From Rahnella aceris (GTDB lineage: Bacteria; Pseudomonadota; Gammaproteobacteria; Enterobacterales; Enterobacteriaceae): a stretch of DNA of 64,000 bases. A program made the position numbers and the translations under genes. The notes below the pieces were generated by a model. The model did no database searches. It had not been told where the DNA came from and saw only the letters and a list, made by a program, of their open reading frames with translations. The stretch lies in NCBI RefSeq assembly GCF_011684115.1, contig NZ_JAADJV010000001.1, positions 1,550,001 through 1,614,000 of the forward strand. The letters run 5' to 3'. Below, in pieces: positions 24,723-34,662 of the stretch (positions are counted from its first letter, which is position 1; every line of letters starts with the position of its first letter).

Positions 24723-27391
24723 TGGCTGTCTCCCGCCGTCAGCGTGGCGAGCTGACCGGCAATGATTTTTTTGAGTTCAGGAATGCATGAGCCGCAATTT
24801 GTGCCGCATTTGAGTTTTTCGCCAAGCTGTTGCACGCTGTGACATCCCTGGTGGACGGCTTCAGTGATCGGGATTTCCCCCACGGAATAACAGCTACAAA
24901 TGATGGCACCGGCGGGCGCTTTATCACGGTCTGCACGGCCTGCCAGCAACGCCAGACGCTGTTGCGCCGTGTGCGGCGGTGTGGTGAATGCCGCCAGCAC
25001 CGCCTGCCGGTCGGGTGACGGCGGCCTGCGGCGGGCATAGAACGCCAGTTGTAACGCGCCGTCAGACCAGGCCAGCAGGCTGAAACCGTCATCGCCCAGT
25101 TGCGCGGTCTGGCAGAGCAGGTTGTCCGTGGCGTAAGATTCCTTCAGCCACGCCATCCAGTCTGCCGGTAGCGAAGAGTCGGCCAGCGTAAAGTGGGTCA
25201 CACCCGGCTGGGTGATCAGGCTCCAGTAAGTGGTCACCGGTGGCGTAATATTTTCACCACGCACAAACAGTTCGGCCTGCCACGCGGCAGGCCAGCGGCT
25301 CAGGCTGACCGGCATATGTTTGCTTTCCGGCTGTCCCGACAGCGGATCAACATGCGCTTCAATCAGTGCATCGACCCGCGCCTGCTGGCTGAACCGGCTG
25401 TTCCAGTGCATCGGCACAAACACGCTGCCGCGCGGTTGCAGATTGTCGGGTTGGGCGCGCAGCAACAACCAGCCGTGCGAGGAGGCAACGCGTACCAGAT
25501 CACCGGGCTGGATCTGCGGCCCGTCATCGGGATGAAACTGACAAAACGGCTCGCTGATGTGCTGCATCAGACGCGCTGACTTACCGGTGCGCGTCATCGT
25601 GTGCCACTGGTCGCGGACCCTGCCGGTATTCATGATCAGCGGATACGCCGCATTCGGCGAATTTACCGGCAGCCTTGGCGTGATGGCGATCAGTTTCGCT
25701 TTGCCGTCAGGGTGAAAGAACCGGTTATCCGTAAACAGCCGCGCCGTGCCCTGCGGATTGGCGGCATTCACCGGCCACTGCACAGGCTGCAGGGTGTCCC
25801 ACTCCTCATCCGAAAGCTGCGCCAGCCCGCTGATATCAAACGCCCGCGAACCGTGATTTTCAAAACCGGAAAGCGCAGCATGTTCGCGGAAAATCTCTGC
25901 CGGATGTTGATACGAAAATGCCTCTGCAAACCCTAAACGCTGCGCGACCTGACTGAGGATCCACCAGTCCGGTTTCGCCTCACCCGGTGCAGGCAGAAAC
26001 GCCCGCTGGCGTGAAATACAACGTTCAGAATTGGTCACGGTACCGTTTTTCTCGCCCCAGCCCAGCGCGGGCAGGCAGATATGCGCGGCACGGGTGGTAT
26101 CGGTGTCGCGCATAATGTCGGAGACGATCACCAGCGGGCAGCGCGCCAGTCCGGCCCGTACCCGGTCGGCATCCGGCAGCGACACCAGCGGATTGGTGCC
26201 CATGATCCACACCGCTTTTATCCGGCCTTCTTCCACCGCGCGGAACAACTCCACGGCGTTCAGCCCGGCTGATTGTGTGACGTTGTCACTCTGCCAGAAC
26301 CGCCCCACGCGGCTGATATCTTCCGGCGTAAAGCCCATGTGCGACGCCAGCTGATTCGCCAGTCCGCCGACTTCCCGTCCGCCCATCGCGTTCGGCTGGC
26401 CAGTGATTGAAAACGGTCCGCACCCCTCGCGCCCGATATGGCCGGTCGCCAGATGCAGGTTAATAATGGCGTTGCATTTATCCACGCCGGAACCGGACTG
26501 ATTGATCCCCATCGAATACAGCGTCACCAGCCGCTGGCTGTCGCCCAACATCTGATAAAACGCCAGCAACTGATCCACAGGTAATCCGCAATACGCGGCG
26601 GTACGCGCCACTGTCCAGTCCCGCGCCGCCCGCAACGCGTCTTCAGCCCCCTGTGTATGGTGTTGCAGGAAAGCGGTGTCGAGTTTTCCGCTCTCCGCCA
26701 TCGCGTTCAGCGCACCGCAGAACAGCGCCGCGTCACTGCCGGGGCGTAACGCCAGGTGCAAATCGGCGATATCACAGGTGGCGGTCTGGCGCGGATCGAT
26801 AACAATAATGCGCATCTCCGGCCGGTCCTTTTTGGCCTGCGCCAGCCGCTGATACACCACCGGATGTGCCCATGCCGTATTCGAACCGGTCAGCAAGACG
26901 CAGTCGGCCCGTTCCAGATCCTGATAACTGCACGGCACCGCGTCGGCCCCGAACGCGCGTTTGTAACCCACCACGGCAGAGGCCATGCACAGCCGCGAAT
27001 TGGTATCCATATTTCCCGCGCCGATAAAGCCTTTCATCAGTTTATTGGCGACATAATAATCTTCAGTCAGCAACTGGCCGGAACCGTAAAACGCCACAGC
27101 CTGCGGACCCTGTTCGTCGATCACCGCCTGTAACCGCTGCGCGACCGTATCAAGCGCCCGCGTCCAGCTTACCGGCTGGCGGTCGATTTCCGGCTGTAAC
27201 AACCGCCCCTGCAACCCCAGCGTTTCTCCCAGCGCGCTGCCTTTTACGCACAGTCGTCCGTGATTAGCCGGATGCGTTTTATCACCACGGGCGCTGAAAC
27301 CCCCGGTCTGCGGTTCCATGCTGACGCCACATCCCACGCCGCAGTAAGCGCAGGTGGTCAGCGCCGGTGCTGTTGCCGGAGGTCTTTTCAT
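24719..27391 (-). CDS. nasA: assimilatory nitrate reductase catalytic subunit
   Basis: An 890-residue cytoplasmic molybdoenzyme that reduces nitrate to nitrite. It has an N-terminal [4Fe-4S] motif CAYCGVGCGV...GRLCVKG and molybdopterin domains (SGQLLTEDYYVANKLMKGF, MGINQSGSGVDKCNAI, GTNPLVSLPDADRVR). The MGD-binding C-terminal part includes GRVRDQWHTMTRTGKS. A BFD-like [2Fe-2S] domain is added at residues ~825-880 (CSCYSVGE...CGTNCGSC), as in Klebsiella NasA. It receives electrons from the NasC module encoded in the fused upstream gene. It overlaps that gene's stop and the cobA start (both ATGA). Confidence 0.96.
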   Translation of the reverse strand: MKRPPATAPALTTCAYCGVGCGVSMEPQTGGFSARGDKTHPANHGRLCVKGSALGETLGLQGRLLQPEIDRQPVSWTRALDTVAQRLQAVIDEQGPQAVAFYGSGQLLTEDYYVANKLMKGFIGAGNMDTNSRLCMASAVVGYKRAFGADAVPCSYQDLERADCVLLTGSNTAWAHPVVYQRLAQAKKDRPEMRIIVIDPRQTATCDIADLHLALRPGSDAALFCGALNAMAESGKLDTAFLQHHTQGAEDALRAARDWTVARTAAYCGLPVDQLLAFYQMLGDSQRLVTLYSMGINQSGSGVDKCNAIINLHLATGHIGREGCGPFSITGQPNAMGGREVGGLANQLASHMGFTPEDISRVGRFWQSDNVTQSAGLNAVELFRAVEEGRIKAVWIMGTNPLVSLPDADRVRAGLARCPLVIVSDIMRDTDTTRAAHICLPALGWGEKNGTVTNSERCISRQRAFLPAPGEAKPDWWILSQVAQRLGFAEAFSYQHPAEIFREHAALSGFENHGSRAFDISGLAQLSDEEWDTLQPVQWPVNAANPQGTARLFTDNRFFHPDGKAKLIAITPRLPVNSPNAAYPLIMNTGRVRDQWHTMTRTGKSARLMQHISEPFCQFHPDDGPQIQPGDLVRVASSHGWLLLRAQPDNLQPRGSVFVPMHWNSRFSQQARVDALIEAHVDPLSGQPESKHMPVSLSRWPAAWQAELFVRGENITPPVTTYWSLITQPGVTHFTLADSSLPADWMAWLKESYATDNLLCQTAQLGDDGFSLLAWSDGALQLAFYARRRPPSPDRQAVLAAFTTPPHTAQQRLALLAGRADRDKAPAGAIICSCYSVGEIPITEAVHQGCHSVQQLGEKLKCGTNCGSCIPELKKIIAGQLATLTAGDSQ

Positions 27392-30300
27392 ACGCTGACC
27401 GTCGCAATGGTTTCGGCGGTTTTCACCCCCGGCTGTTCCTGCACCCAGACACGGCCATTTTCGACTTTCACCGGCCAGACACTCAGCGCCAGTTGCGCGT
27501 CGTCCAGGCTGCGCCCGTCGTGTAAACGGAAACGTTGTTTGTACAGCGGCGAAATCACCACCGGCTCGCCTTTCACATCGCCCACCAGCCCGCGTGCCAG
27601 CACATTAGCGTCGCTGTCCGGCTCATGGTTACTCAGCGCGAAAACCTGCTGCGGATGCTCCGGCAAATGGAACAGCGCAATCTGCCGGTTAGCCAGCCGC
27701 GCCGCCATACCGGCATTGGCCGGAATGGCGCTGAGATCGCACAGCTCCACCCAGCCCTGCACCGCCATCACCGGCTGAGAAACGGCGCTGACGGAAATAC
27801 CGGCGCGTTCCTGCGACGTCGCGGGGCGAACCTGCTGTCGCTCCGTCACCATCACCACCGCTTCATCCGGCTCGCTGCTGTTGACGAACGGACGGAACAG
27901 CGCCAGCCGGTCCGGATCTGCCAGCGTGGTTTGCCATTCGCACTGGTACGTGCCGACCACCGCGTTCATCTCACTTTCCAGTTCTGCGCCGATGTGCAGA
28001 CTGTCTTCCAGCACCACCTGACGCAGGTAATCCATGCCGCCCTCGAGATTATCCATCCAGGTGCTGGTACGTTGCAGGCGGTCAGCGGTACGGATGTAAA
28101 ACATAAGAAAGCGGTCTACGGTGCGGATCAGATCTTCCGTGCTCATGTCCTGCGCCAGTAAATCAGCGTGGCGCGGTTTCATGCCGCCGTTGCCGCACAC
28201 GTACAGGTTCCAGCCCTTTTCGGTGGCAATCACGCCCACGTCTTTGCTTTGTGCTTCGGCGCATTCACGGGTACAACCCGAGACCGCCATTTTGATTTTG
28301 TGCGGGGAGCGCAGCCCCTTGTAGCGGTTCTCCAGTTGCAGCGCCAGGCCGGTGGAATCCTGTACACCGTAGCGGCACCAGCTTGAGCCGACACAGGATT
28401 TCACCGTGCGCAGCGATTTGCCGTAGGCATGACCGGTTTCAAAACCGGCGTCCACCAGTTGCTGCCAGATTTCCGGCAGTTGTTCGAGGCGGGCGCCGAA
28501 TAAATCCACCCGTTGCCCGCCGGTAATTTTAGTGTAGAGGTTGTAGCGTTTGGCGACCAGACCGATGGCGATCAGCCCGTCAGGCGTGATTTCACCAGCC
28601 GGAATGCGCGGCACCACGGAATAGGTACCGTCTTTTTGAATATTGGCGAAATAACGATCGTTGGTGTCCTGCAACGGCAAATGCTGCGGTTTGAGCAGGT
28701 AATCGTTCCAGCAGGACGCCAGAATGGATCCCGCCAGCGGCTTGCAGATTTCACAGCCGCTGCCGTGACCGTGTTTCTGAATCAGTTCGGCAAAGCTGCG
28801 GATATTGCCCATGCGCACCAGGTGATAAATTTCCTGACGGGAATAAGCAAAGTGCTCGCAGACGTCTTTTTTCACTTCAACGCCCATTTCGGTGAGTGCG
28901 AATTCCATCACCTGTTTGGTCAGCGCTGCACAGCCGCCGCAACCTGTCGCCGCCTTAGTGCAGGCTTTGACCGCCGCCATATCGCCGCAACCGCCCTTCA
29001 CCGCGTCACAGATATCTGATTTGCTGACGTTATGGCAGGAACAGATTTGCGCACCGTCCGGCAATGCCGCGACGCCCAGCGTTTGTGGCGCTGCACCGGC
29101 GCTGGCGGGCAGGATCAGGTTTTCCGGACTGGCGGGCAGCGGCATATCGTTAAGCATCATCTGCAAAAGCGTGCTGTATTCGTTGCTGTCGCCGACCAGC
29201 ACCGCGCCGAGCAGGCGTTTGCCGTCCTGCGAGACCACGATTTTTTTGTACACTTCCGCCGGACCGTCGACCCAGCTATAACTCTGACTGCCCGGCGTGC
29301 GGCCATGCGCATCGCCGACTGAGGCCACTTCTACGCCCAGCAGTTTCAGTTTGGTGCTCATGTCCGCGCCTTTAAACGCCACCTCGCTGCCGGAAAGCGT
29401 ATCGGCCAGCGTGCGCGCCATCTGGTAGCCGGGGGCGACCAGACCGAAAATCTGCCCGTTCCACAAGGCACATTCACCGATAGCAAAAATGGCCGGATCA
29501 GAGGTACGACACTGATCGTTAATCACGATACCGCCACGCGGCCCGACCTCCAGCCCGCACTCTTTTGCCAGCTGATCCCGCGGGCGGATACCGGCGGAGA
29601 ACAGCACCAGATCAGTCTCGAGATGACCGCCGTCGGCAAACTCCATGCGATAACGACTGGCTTCTCCGGCCACGATAGCGCGGGTTTCTTTGCCGGTATG
29701 GACCTGCACATCCAGCGCTTCAATTTTACGGCGCAGCATCGCCGCACCGCCTTCATCAAGCTGAACGCCCATCAGACGTGGCGCGAATTCCACCACATGC
29801 GTTTGCAGCCCGAGATGTTTCAGGGCGTTTGCGGCTTCCAGCCCCAGCAAACCGCCCCCCACCACCACACCGGTTTTGCCGGTGGCAGCGCAGGCCTGAA
29901 TCGCCGCCAGATCGTCCAGCGTGCGGTAAACCAGGCAGCCCGGCGCATCGTTGCCCGGAATTGGCGGGACAAACGGATAAGAACCGGTCGCCAGCACCAG
30001 CAAATCGTAAGCCGTCTGCCGCCCCTGATGATCGACCACAAAACGGTGACGGGTATCGATATGACCGATGCTGTGCCCGAGGCGCAGTTCAATGCCGGTC
30101 GACGCAAAGAAACCCTCTTCTACGACCGACAGCGACTCCGCACTGCGACCGGAGAAAAACTCGGACAAATGCACCCGGTCGTAGGCCGGTGATTTTTCTT
30201 CCGCAAACACAATTACCTGATATTGCAGATGCAGTTCACGCTCGACCAGTTGTTGCAGAAAATGATGACCAACCATGCCGTGTCCGGCCATGACTAATAC

Positions 30301-31563
30301 GGGTTTCGACATTGCAGTGCTCCTCGTTACCTCGGCGGGTAACTGTTCTGATTTAATAGCCGGTTCATCGCCGGGGCTGAATATGCTCAATGGCGTCTGG
30401 CAGTTGGCGGGATGGCTGATGCGGGCGAAATATTCCGGTCCGTCGCTGATATCACCCCACAGCAACACGCCGGTGAGCCGGTTATCACGCAGCAACAGGC
30501 GGCGGTAATGACCGTCAACCGGGTCAGATACCGTGTGAATTTGTGCGCCGTCGCCGCCGTGCAGTTCACCGGCACAGAACACGTCAATGCCGGTCACTTT
30601 CAGGCGCAGCGGCACCCTGTGCATCACCGGAGAGACCACCGGTGCACCGGCCAGACGGGCCGCCAGCGCCTCAGCCTGTTGCCAGCACGGCGCGACCAGA
30701 CCGGCGGTCAGTTCCCCCTGCTGACAACATTCGCCGATGGCCGAAATAGCCGGGTCGGAGGTTTGCAGCATGTCGCTGACCAGAATGCCGCGATCACAGT
30801 CCAGTCCGGCGGACTGCGCCAGGGCAATCTCGGGCCGGACACCGGCGGCTACCACCACGCGTTGCGCGGGAATTTCACGCCCGTCGCTGAGCCTCACCGC
30901 CCGTACATTCCCGGCGGGGTCACCGGCATAGGCCACGGTCTGCGCCTGTAAAAGGGTCGTAATGCCGCGCGTGGCGAGGCTGGCGCGAAGCAGTTCTGCA
31001 CTATGTTCATCGAGCTGGCTGTCCATCAGATGGTTGCCGCGATGCAACAGGCTGACCTGCATACCCCGCAACGCCAGTGCGGCAGCGGCTTCCACGCCTA
31101 ATACACCGCCGCCCACCACCACGACCGGTTGTCCGGCGTAATCTCCGCTGAGGATGTTTTCCACATCCTGCTGCTGACGGAAACCGTGAATACCGCGCAG
31201 TTGTGCGCCCGGCACCGGCAGCATAAAAGGCCGCGAACCGGTGGCGAGCACCAGATGGTGATAGTCAAACATCTGCCCGCCAGCCCGCACCCTGCGGGCA
31301 GTGCGGTCAATTTCTGTCGCCGCCGCACCGGCGATAAACGTGACGTTGTGACGTTTGTACCACTGCGCATCATGGGTCACGATGTCATCGAACTGTTTTT
31401 CACCGGCGAGCACCGGCGTGAGCAGAATGCGGTTATACGCAGGCTGTTTTTCTTCGCCGATGATCACAATGCGGTAACGCTCCGGCGCACGCTCGCACAG
31501 CCGTTCCACCAGCCGCACGCCCGCCATTCCGTTGCCAATCACTATCAAGGTGGGTTTATCCAT
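27388..31563 (-). CDS. nasB: NasC-NasB fusion: nitrate reductase electron-transfer subunit fused to NADH-nitrite reductase (NirB+NirD)
   Basis: A single 1391-codon frame from the ATG at 31563. Residues 1-417 are NasC-like: a FAD/NAD reductase (VIGNGMAGVRLVERL, LATGSRPF, VVVGGGVLGVEAA). From residue 418 (MSKPVLVMAGHGMVGHHFL) it is NirB: a second FAD/NAD reductase, a BFD [2Fe-2S] domain (CSCHNVSKSDI), and the sirohaem/[4Fe-4S] domain (SSWCRYGVQDS, SGCTRECAEA). The last ~130 residues are a NirD/Rieske-like domain, as in Klebsiella NasB. NasC and NasB are separate genes in Klebsiella. Here no stop lies between them, yet GAGGAG is kept 7 nt before the ATG at 30312, so separate NasB may also be made. 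The product passes NADH electrons to NasA and reduces nitrite to ammonium. Confidence 0.93.
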   Translation of the reverse strand: MDKPTLIVIGNGMAGVRLVERLCERAPERYRIVIIGEEKQPAYNRILLTPVLAGEKQFDDIVTHDAQWYKRHNVTFIAGAAATEIDRTARRVRAGGQMFDYHHLVLATGSRPFMLPVPGAQLRGIHGFRQQQDVENILSGDYAGQPVVVVGGGVLGVEAAAALALRGMQVSLLHRGNHLMDSQLDEHSAELLRASLATRGITTLLQAQTVAYAGDPAGNVRAVRLSDGREIPAQRVVVAAGVRPEIALAQSAGLDCDRGILVSDMLQTSDPAISAIGECCQQGELTAGLVAPCWQQAEALAARLAGAPVVSPVMHRVPLRLKVTGIDVFCAGELHGGDGAQIHTVSDPVDGHYRRLLLRDNRLTGVLLWGDISDGPEYFARISHPANCQTPLSIFSPGDEPAIKSEQLPAEVTRSTAMSKPVLVMAGHGMVGHHFLQQLVERELHLQYQVIVFAEEKSPAYDRVHLSEFFSGRSAESLSVVEEGFFASTGIELRLGHSIGHIDTRHRFVVDHQGRQTAYDLLVLATGSYPFVPPIPGNDAPGCLVYRTLDDLAAIQACAATGKTGVVVGGGLLGLEAANALKHLGLQTHVVEFAPRLMGVQLDEGGAAMLRRKIEALDVQVHTGKETRAIVAGEASRYRMEFADGGHLETDLVLFSAGIRPRDQLAKECGLEVGPRGGIVINDQCRTSDPAIFAIGECALWNGQIFGLVAPGYQMARTLADTLSGSEVAFKGADMSTKLKLLGVEVASVGDAHGRTPGSQSYSWVDGPAEVYKKIVVSQDGKRLLGAVLVGDSNEYSTLLQMMLNDMPLPASPENLILPASAGAAPQTLGVAALPDGAQICSCHNVSKSDICDAVKGGCGDMAAVKACTKAATGCGGCAALTKQVMEFALTEMGVEVKKDVCEHFAYSRQEIYHLVRMGNIRSFAELIQKHGHGSGCEICKPLAGSILASCWNDYLLKPQHLPLQDTNDRYFANIQKDGTYSVVPRIPAGEITPDGLIAIGLVAKRYNLYTKITGGQRVDLFGARLEQLPEIWQQLVDAGFETGHAYGKSLRTVKSCVGSSWCRYGVQDSTGLALQLENRYKGLRSPHKIKMAVSGCTRECAEAQSKDVGVIATEKGWNLYVCGNGGMKPRHADLLAQDMSTEDLIRTVDRFLMFYIRTADRLQRTSTWMDNLEGGMDYLRQVVLEDSLHIGAELESEMNAVVGTYQCEWQTTLADPDRLALFRPFVNSSEPDEAVVMVTERQQVRPATSQERAGISVSAVSQPVMAVQGWVELCDLSAIPANAGMAARLANRQIALFHLPEHPQQVFALSNHEPDSDANVLARGLVGDVKGEPVVISPLYKQRFRLHDGRSLDDAQLALSVWPVKVENGRVWVQEQPGVKTAETIATVSV
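30310..30325 (-). promoter_or_regulatory. internal ribosome-binding site and NasB start inside the nasC-nasB frame
   Basis: On the minus strand GAGGAGCACTGCAATG places a near-perfect Shine-Dalgarno 7 nt before the codon that begins the NirB homology (MSKPVLVM). It looks like the former nasB start, still usable for separate translation inside the fused frame. Confidence 0.6.
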
Positions 31564-31585
31564 TGTGCTTATCCCGCCTGCTGAA

Positions 31586-32383
31586 TCAGGCAACTGACCG
31601 GTGTTTTTCATACAGGAACTGCAGCACCTGCTGACGGTACTGGTGGAACAGGTGATCGTTCGCCAGCGCCAGCCGTGAGCGCGGACGCGCCAGTTCTACC
31701 TGCAACACGTCGCCGACTTTCGCTGCCGGGCCGTTGGTCATCATCATTACGCGATCTGAAAGCAATACCGCTTCGTCCACGTCGTGTGTGATCAGCAAAA
31801 TCGTGGTTTTCAGGCGCGACTGAATCTCCATCACCGCATCCTGCAAATGTGCACGGGTTAACGCATCGAGCGCGCCGAAAGGTTCATCCATCAGCAACAC
31901 TTTCGGTTTCATCGCCAGCGCACGGGCGATGCCCACCCGCTGTTTCATTCCGCCGGAAATCTCACCCGGACGTTTGTCAGCCGCATGCCCCATGTGCACC
32001 AGGTCGAGGTTGTGCGAAATCCAGTCACGCATTTCACTTTTACTCATCACCCCTTTAAATACCTGATTCACCGCCAGCGCCACGTTCTCAAAAGTGGTCA
32101 GCCACGGCAGCAGTGAATGGTTCTGAAACACCACGCCGCGTTCCGGGCCGGGGCCGGTGATTTCCTGGTTATCACACAGCAACACGCCTTCCGTCGGGCG
32201 ACTCAGCCCGGCAATCAGATTCAGTAAGGTGGATTTTCCGCAACCTGAATGACCAATCAGGCTGACCGTTTCGCCCTGCGCAATATCAAAGCTGACGTTG
32301 TCGAGCGCCAGAAACTGCCCTTTCGCGGTCGGGAAACTCTGGCTGACGTTCTGCACGCGGATAATGGCTTTGTCGTTTTTCAT
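31586..32383 (-). CDS. nasD: nitrate ABC transporter ATP-binding protein
   Basis: A 265-residue NrtD/SsuB/TauB-group ATPase: Walker A GHSGCGKST, Q-loop VFQNHSLLPWLT, signature ISGGMKQRVG, Walker B LLMDEPFGALD and ITHDVDEA. It powers nitrate/nitrite import with NasE and NasF. It starts 9 bp after nasE and ends 22 bp before the fused nasC-nasB gene. Symbols follow the Klebsiella nasFEDCBA order. Confidence 0.94.
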   Translation of the reverse strand: MKNDKAIIRVQNVSQSFPTAKGQFLALDNVSFDIAQGETVSLIGHSGCGKSTLLNLIAGLSRPTEGVLLCDNQEITGPGPERGVVFQNHSLLPWLTTFENVALAVNQVFKGVMSKSEMRDWISHNLDLVHMGHAADKRPGEISGGMKQRVGIARALAMKPKVLLMDEPFGALDALTRAHLQDAVMEIQSRLKTTILLITHDVDEAVLLSDRVMMMTNGPAAKVGDVLQVELARPRSRLALANDHLFHQYRQQVLQFLYEKHRSVA

Positions 32384-32392
32384 CTCAGGCTC

Positions 32393-33307
32393 CTAACGGT
32401 TGTCGTAACTGAATCGGCGGGCAATGGCCATCAGCCCCTGCTCCAGCACCATGCCCACCACGCCAATCAGCAGGATGGCGATAATGATGTTTTCCACGTT
32501 GAGGTTGTTCCATTCGTTCCAGATCCAGAAACCAATCCCGACACCGCCGGTGAGCATTTCGGCGGCAACAATCACCAGCCAGGCGATACCAATCGACAGC
32601 CGCACACCGGTGAGGATGTAAGGCAGTACCGCCGGAAACAGGATCTTACGCATTACAGTGAATTCGCTGAGTTTCAGCACCCGCGCGACGTTGAGATAGT
32701 CCTGCGGAATACGCATTACGCCCTCAGCCGTATTGAGGATCATCGGCCAGATCGAGCAGATAAAAATGGTCCACGCCGAGGCGGGTTCCGCGCGCTGGAA
32801 CAGCAGTAAACCGATGGGTAACCACGCCAGCGGACTGACCGGCCGCAGCAATGAAATGATCGGATTGAGCATGCTGGCGATAAAACTGAAACGCCCGATC
32901 AGGAATCCGGCAGGAATGCCGATCAGTGCCGCCAGCCCGAAGCCCATCGCCACACGTTTGAGCGATGCCAGTACGTTCCAGCCAATGCCCATGTCGTTCG
33001 GTCCGGCGATGTAAAACGGATCGGCGAAAATCACTTTGGCCGCTTCCCAGGTTTTCAGCGGCGTCGGAAACCCTTTACTGCTGAGCGCGGCAATCTGCCA
33101 CAGTGCGATCACGACGATGGCGCCCAGCAATGCCGGAATGGCTTTTTGCAACACGCGGTGCATCACCACGCGCAACCGGGCGAGATAAGCCGTTTTGGCG
33201 GCGCGGACCGGCAGCGCGGCGTTCTGCGTTACCGGGGCGATCGGTACAATTTCTGCACTCACCGGCTCGGTCAGCGCGATAACATTAGGTTTTGAATTCA
33301 TGGACAT
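32393..33307 (-). CDS. nasE: nitrate ABC transporter permease
   Basis: A 304-residue NrtB-type permease. The ATG at 33307 (MSMNSKPNVIAL) has GAGG 6 nt upstream; a GTG 12 nt earlier is less likely. A long cytoplasmic N-terminus (~60 residues) precedes about six helices. The family segments LLRPVSPLAWLPIGLLLF, LNVARVLKLSEFTVMRKILFPAVLPYILTG and WLVIVAAEMLTGGVGIGFWIW are present. It lies 12 bp after nasF. Confidence 0.94.
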   Translation of the reverse strand: MSMNSKPNVIALTEPVSAEIVPIAPVTQNAALPVRAAKTAYLARLRVVMHRVLQKAIPALLGAIVVIALWQIAALSSKGFPTPLKTWEAAKVIFADPFYIAGPNDMGIGWNVLASLKRVAMGFGLAALIGIPAGFLIGRFSFIASMLNPIISLLRPVSPLAWLPIGLLLFQRAEPASAWTIFICSIWPMILNTAEGVMRIPQDYLNVARVLKLSEFTVMRKILFPAVLPYILTGVRLSIGIAWLVIVAAEMLTGGVGIGFWIWNEWNNLNVENIIIAILLIGVVGMVLEQGLMAIARRFSYDNR

Positions 33308-33319
33308 CGGCGACCTCAC

Positions 33320-34582
33320 TTAGCGTTTCATGGCAAAACTGTTGGCGTATTCAGCAGGATTACTGCCGTCCCAGACTTTCCCGTCCATCAGCGTGCTGCT
33401 GCGCATATCCCCGGACGGCAGGTTGATGCCGCCGACCGCCGTCGCCGCCTGTTTGTAGACGTCAATGCGGTTGATTTTTTTGGCCACCGCCAGATAGTCC
33501 GGATCTTTGTCCAGCAATCCCCAGCGTTTGTGCTGGGTCAGGAACCACATGCCGTCGGAGAGATACGGGTAGTTGACTGCGCCGTCGTTGAAGAAGCGCA
33601 TGCTGTGGGTGTCTTTCCACTTTTTGCCCAGTCCGTTTTCGTAATCACCGAGCATCCGCCCCTGAATCGTTGCCACCGGCGTATTGATGTAGGCGCGTGC
33701 GGCGACGACCTGCGCGGTTTCGGTACGGTTGGCATCGGAGGTGTCAATCCAGCGTGAGGCATCAAGCACGGCGGCGGTCAGCGCACGGGCGGCATTCGGA
33801 TTGGCCGCGACCCAGGCTGACGTCGTTCCGAGAATTTTTTCCGGATGATCCGGCCAGATCTCCTGTGACGTGGCGGCGGTGAAACCGATATCGTCCTGTA
33901 TGGCGCGCTGGTTCCAGGGTTCACCGACGCAGTAACCGCTCATGTTGCCGATCTTCATGTTCACCACCATTTGCGGCGGCGGTACGACCACGTTGCGCAC
34001 ATCGTTAAACGGGTGAATACCGGCGTTCGCCAGCCAGTAATACAGCCACATGGCATGCGTGCCGGTGGGGAATGTCTGCGCAAAGGTGTAGGTGCCTTTG
34101 GCGCTGGCATCGACCATTTTTTTCAGCGAAGCCGCATCGGTGACACCGGCCTGTTTCAGCTGATTTGAAAGCGTGATCGCCTGCCCGTTATTGTTGAGCG
34201 ACATCAACATCGCCATGTCATGCTGCGGGCCGGACACGCCCAGTTGCAGGCCATACACCAGCCCGTAAAGCACATGCGCGGCATCAAGTTCACCGGACAC
34301 CAGTTTGTCGCGTACCGACGCCCAGCTTGATTCCTTGCTGGGGATAATTTTGATGCCGTACTTCTCATCAAACTTTTTCACTGCCGCCATCACCACGGAC
34401 GAACAATCGGTCAGCGGAATAAACCCGACGCGGATTTCTTTTTTCTCGGGCGCATCTGAACCGGCCGCCCAGACGCTGTTCATAAAGCCCGGCATCATCA
34501 TGCTGCCGCCCAGCACCGCACTGCCGGCAATAAAGCGGCGGCGGGAGAATTGCCCCGGAGTTTTTTTATCGTCTTGCGTCAT
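33320..34582 (-). CDS. nasF: nitrate/nitrite-binding periplasmic protein (Tat-exported)
   Basis: A 420-residue NrtA/NasF-type binding protein. The N-terminus FSRRRFIAGSAVLGGSMMMP is a twin-arginine signal. Family motifs include VGFIPLTDCSSVVMA, KESSWASVRDKLVSGELDAAHVLYG and GYCVGEPWNQRAI, the last near the ligand site. It captures nitrate for NasE/NasD. It is the first gene of the nas operon, preceded by the attenuated, NasR-responsive leader and a sigma-54 promoter. Confidence 0.95.
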   Translation of the reverse strand: MTQDDKKTPGQFSRRRFIAGSAVLGGSMMMPGFMNSVWAAGSDAPEKKEIRVGFIPLTDCSSVVMAAVKKFDEKYGIKIIPSKESSWASVRDKLVSGELDAAHVLYGLVYGLQLGVSGPQHDMAMLMSLNNNGQAITLSNQLKQAGVTDAASLKKMVDASAKGTYTFAQTFPTGTHAMWLYYWLANAGIHPFNDVRNVVVPPPQMVVNMKIGNMSGYCVGEPWNQRAIQDDIGFTAATSQEIWPDHPEKILGTTSAWVAANPNAARALTAAVLDASRWIDTSDANRTETAQVVAARAYINTPVATIQGRMLGDYENGLGKKWKDTHSMRFFNDGAVNYPYLSDGMWFLTQHKRWGLLDKDPDYLAVAKKINRIDVYKQAATAVGGINLPSGDMRSSTLMDGKVWDGSNPAEYANSFAMKR

Positions 34583-34611
34583 TGCGGCTTCCTGTAATGT
34601 TGAAAAATGAG

Positions 34612-34662
34612 CAAAAAAAAAGCGTCCTGTCAGCGCTCAGTTTCCTGAACGCTGACGGACGC
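34612..34662 (-). terminator. attenuator (factor-independent terminator) in the nasF leader
   Basis: Minus strand: GCGTCCGTCAGCG pairs with CGCTGACAGGACGC (one bulged base) around a loop containing CAG-gaaa-CTG, then nine Ts. It lies 30 bp before the nasF ATG. Its 5' arm overlaps the second ANTAR hairpin, which gives the mutually exclusive antitermination switch. Confidence 0.88.

Noticed and set aside
30310..30325. nasC-nasB fusion as a sequencing error
   Set aside because: Cannot be excluded without reads, but the joining sequence is in frame with normal codon use and no homopolymer run, so I kept the fusion and flagged it as a finding.
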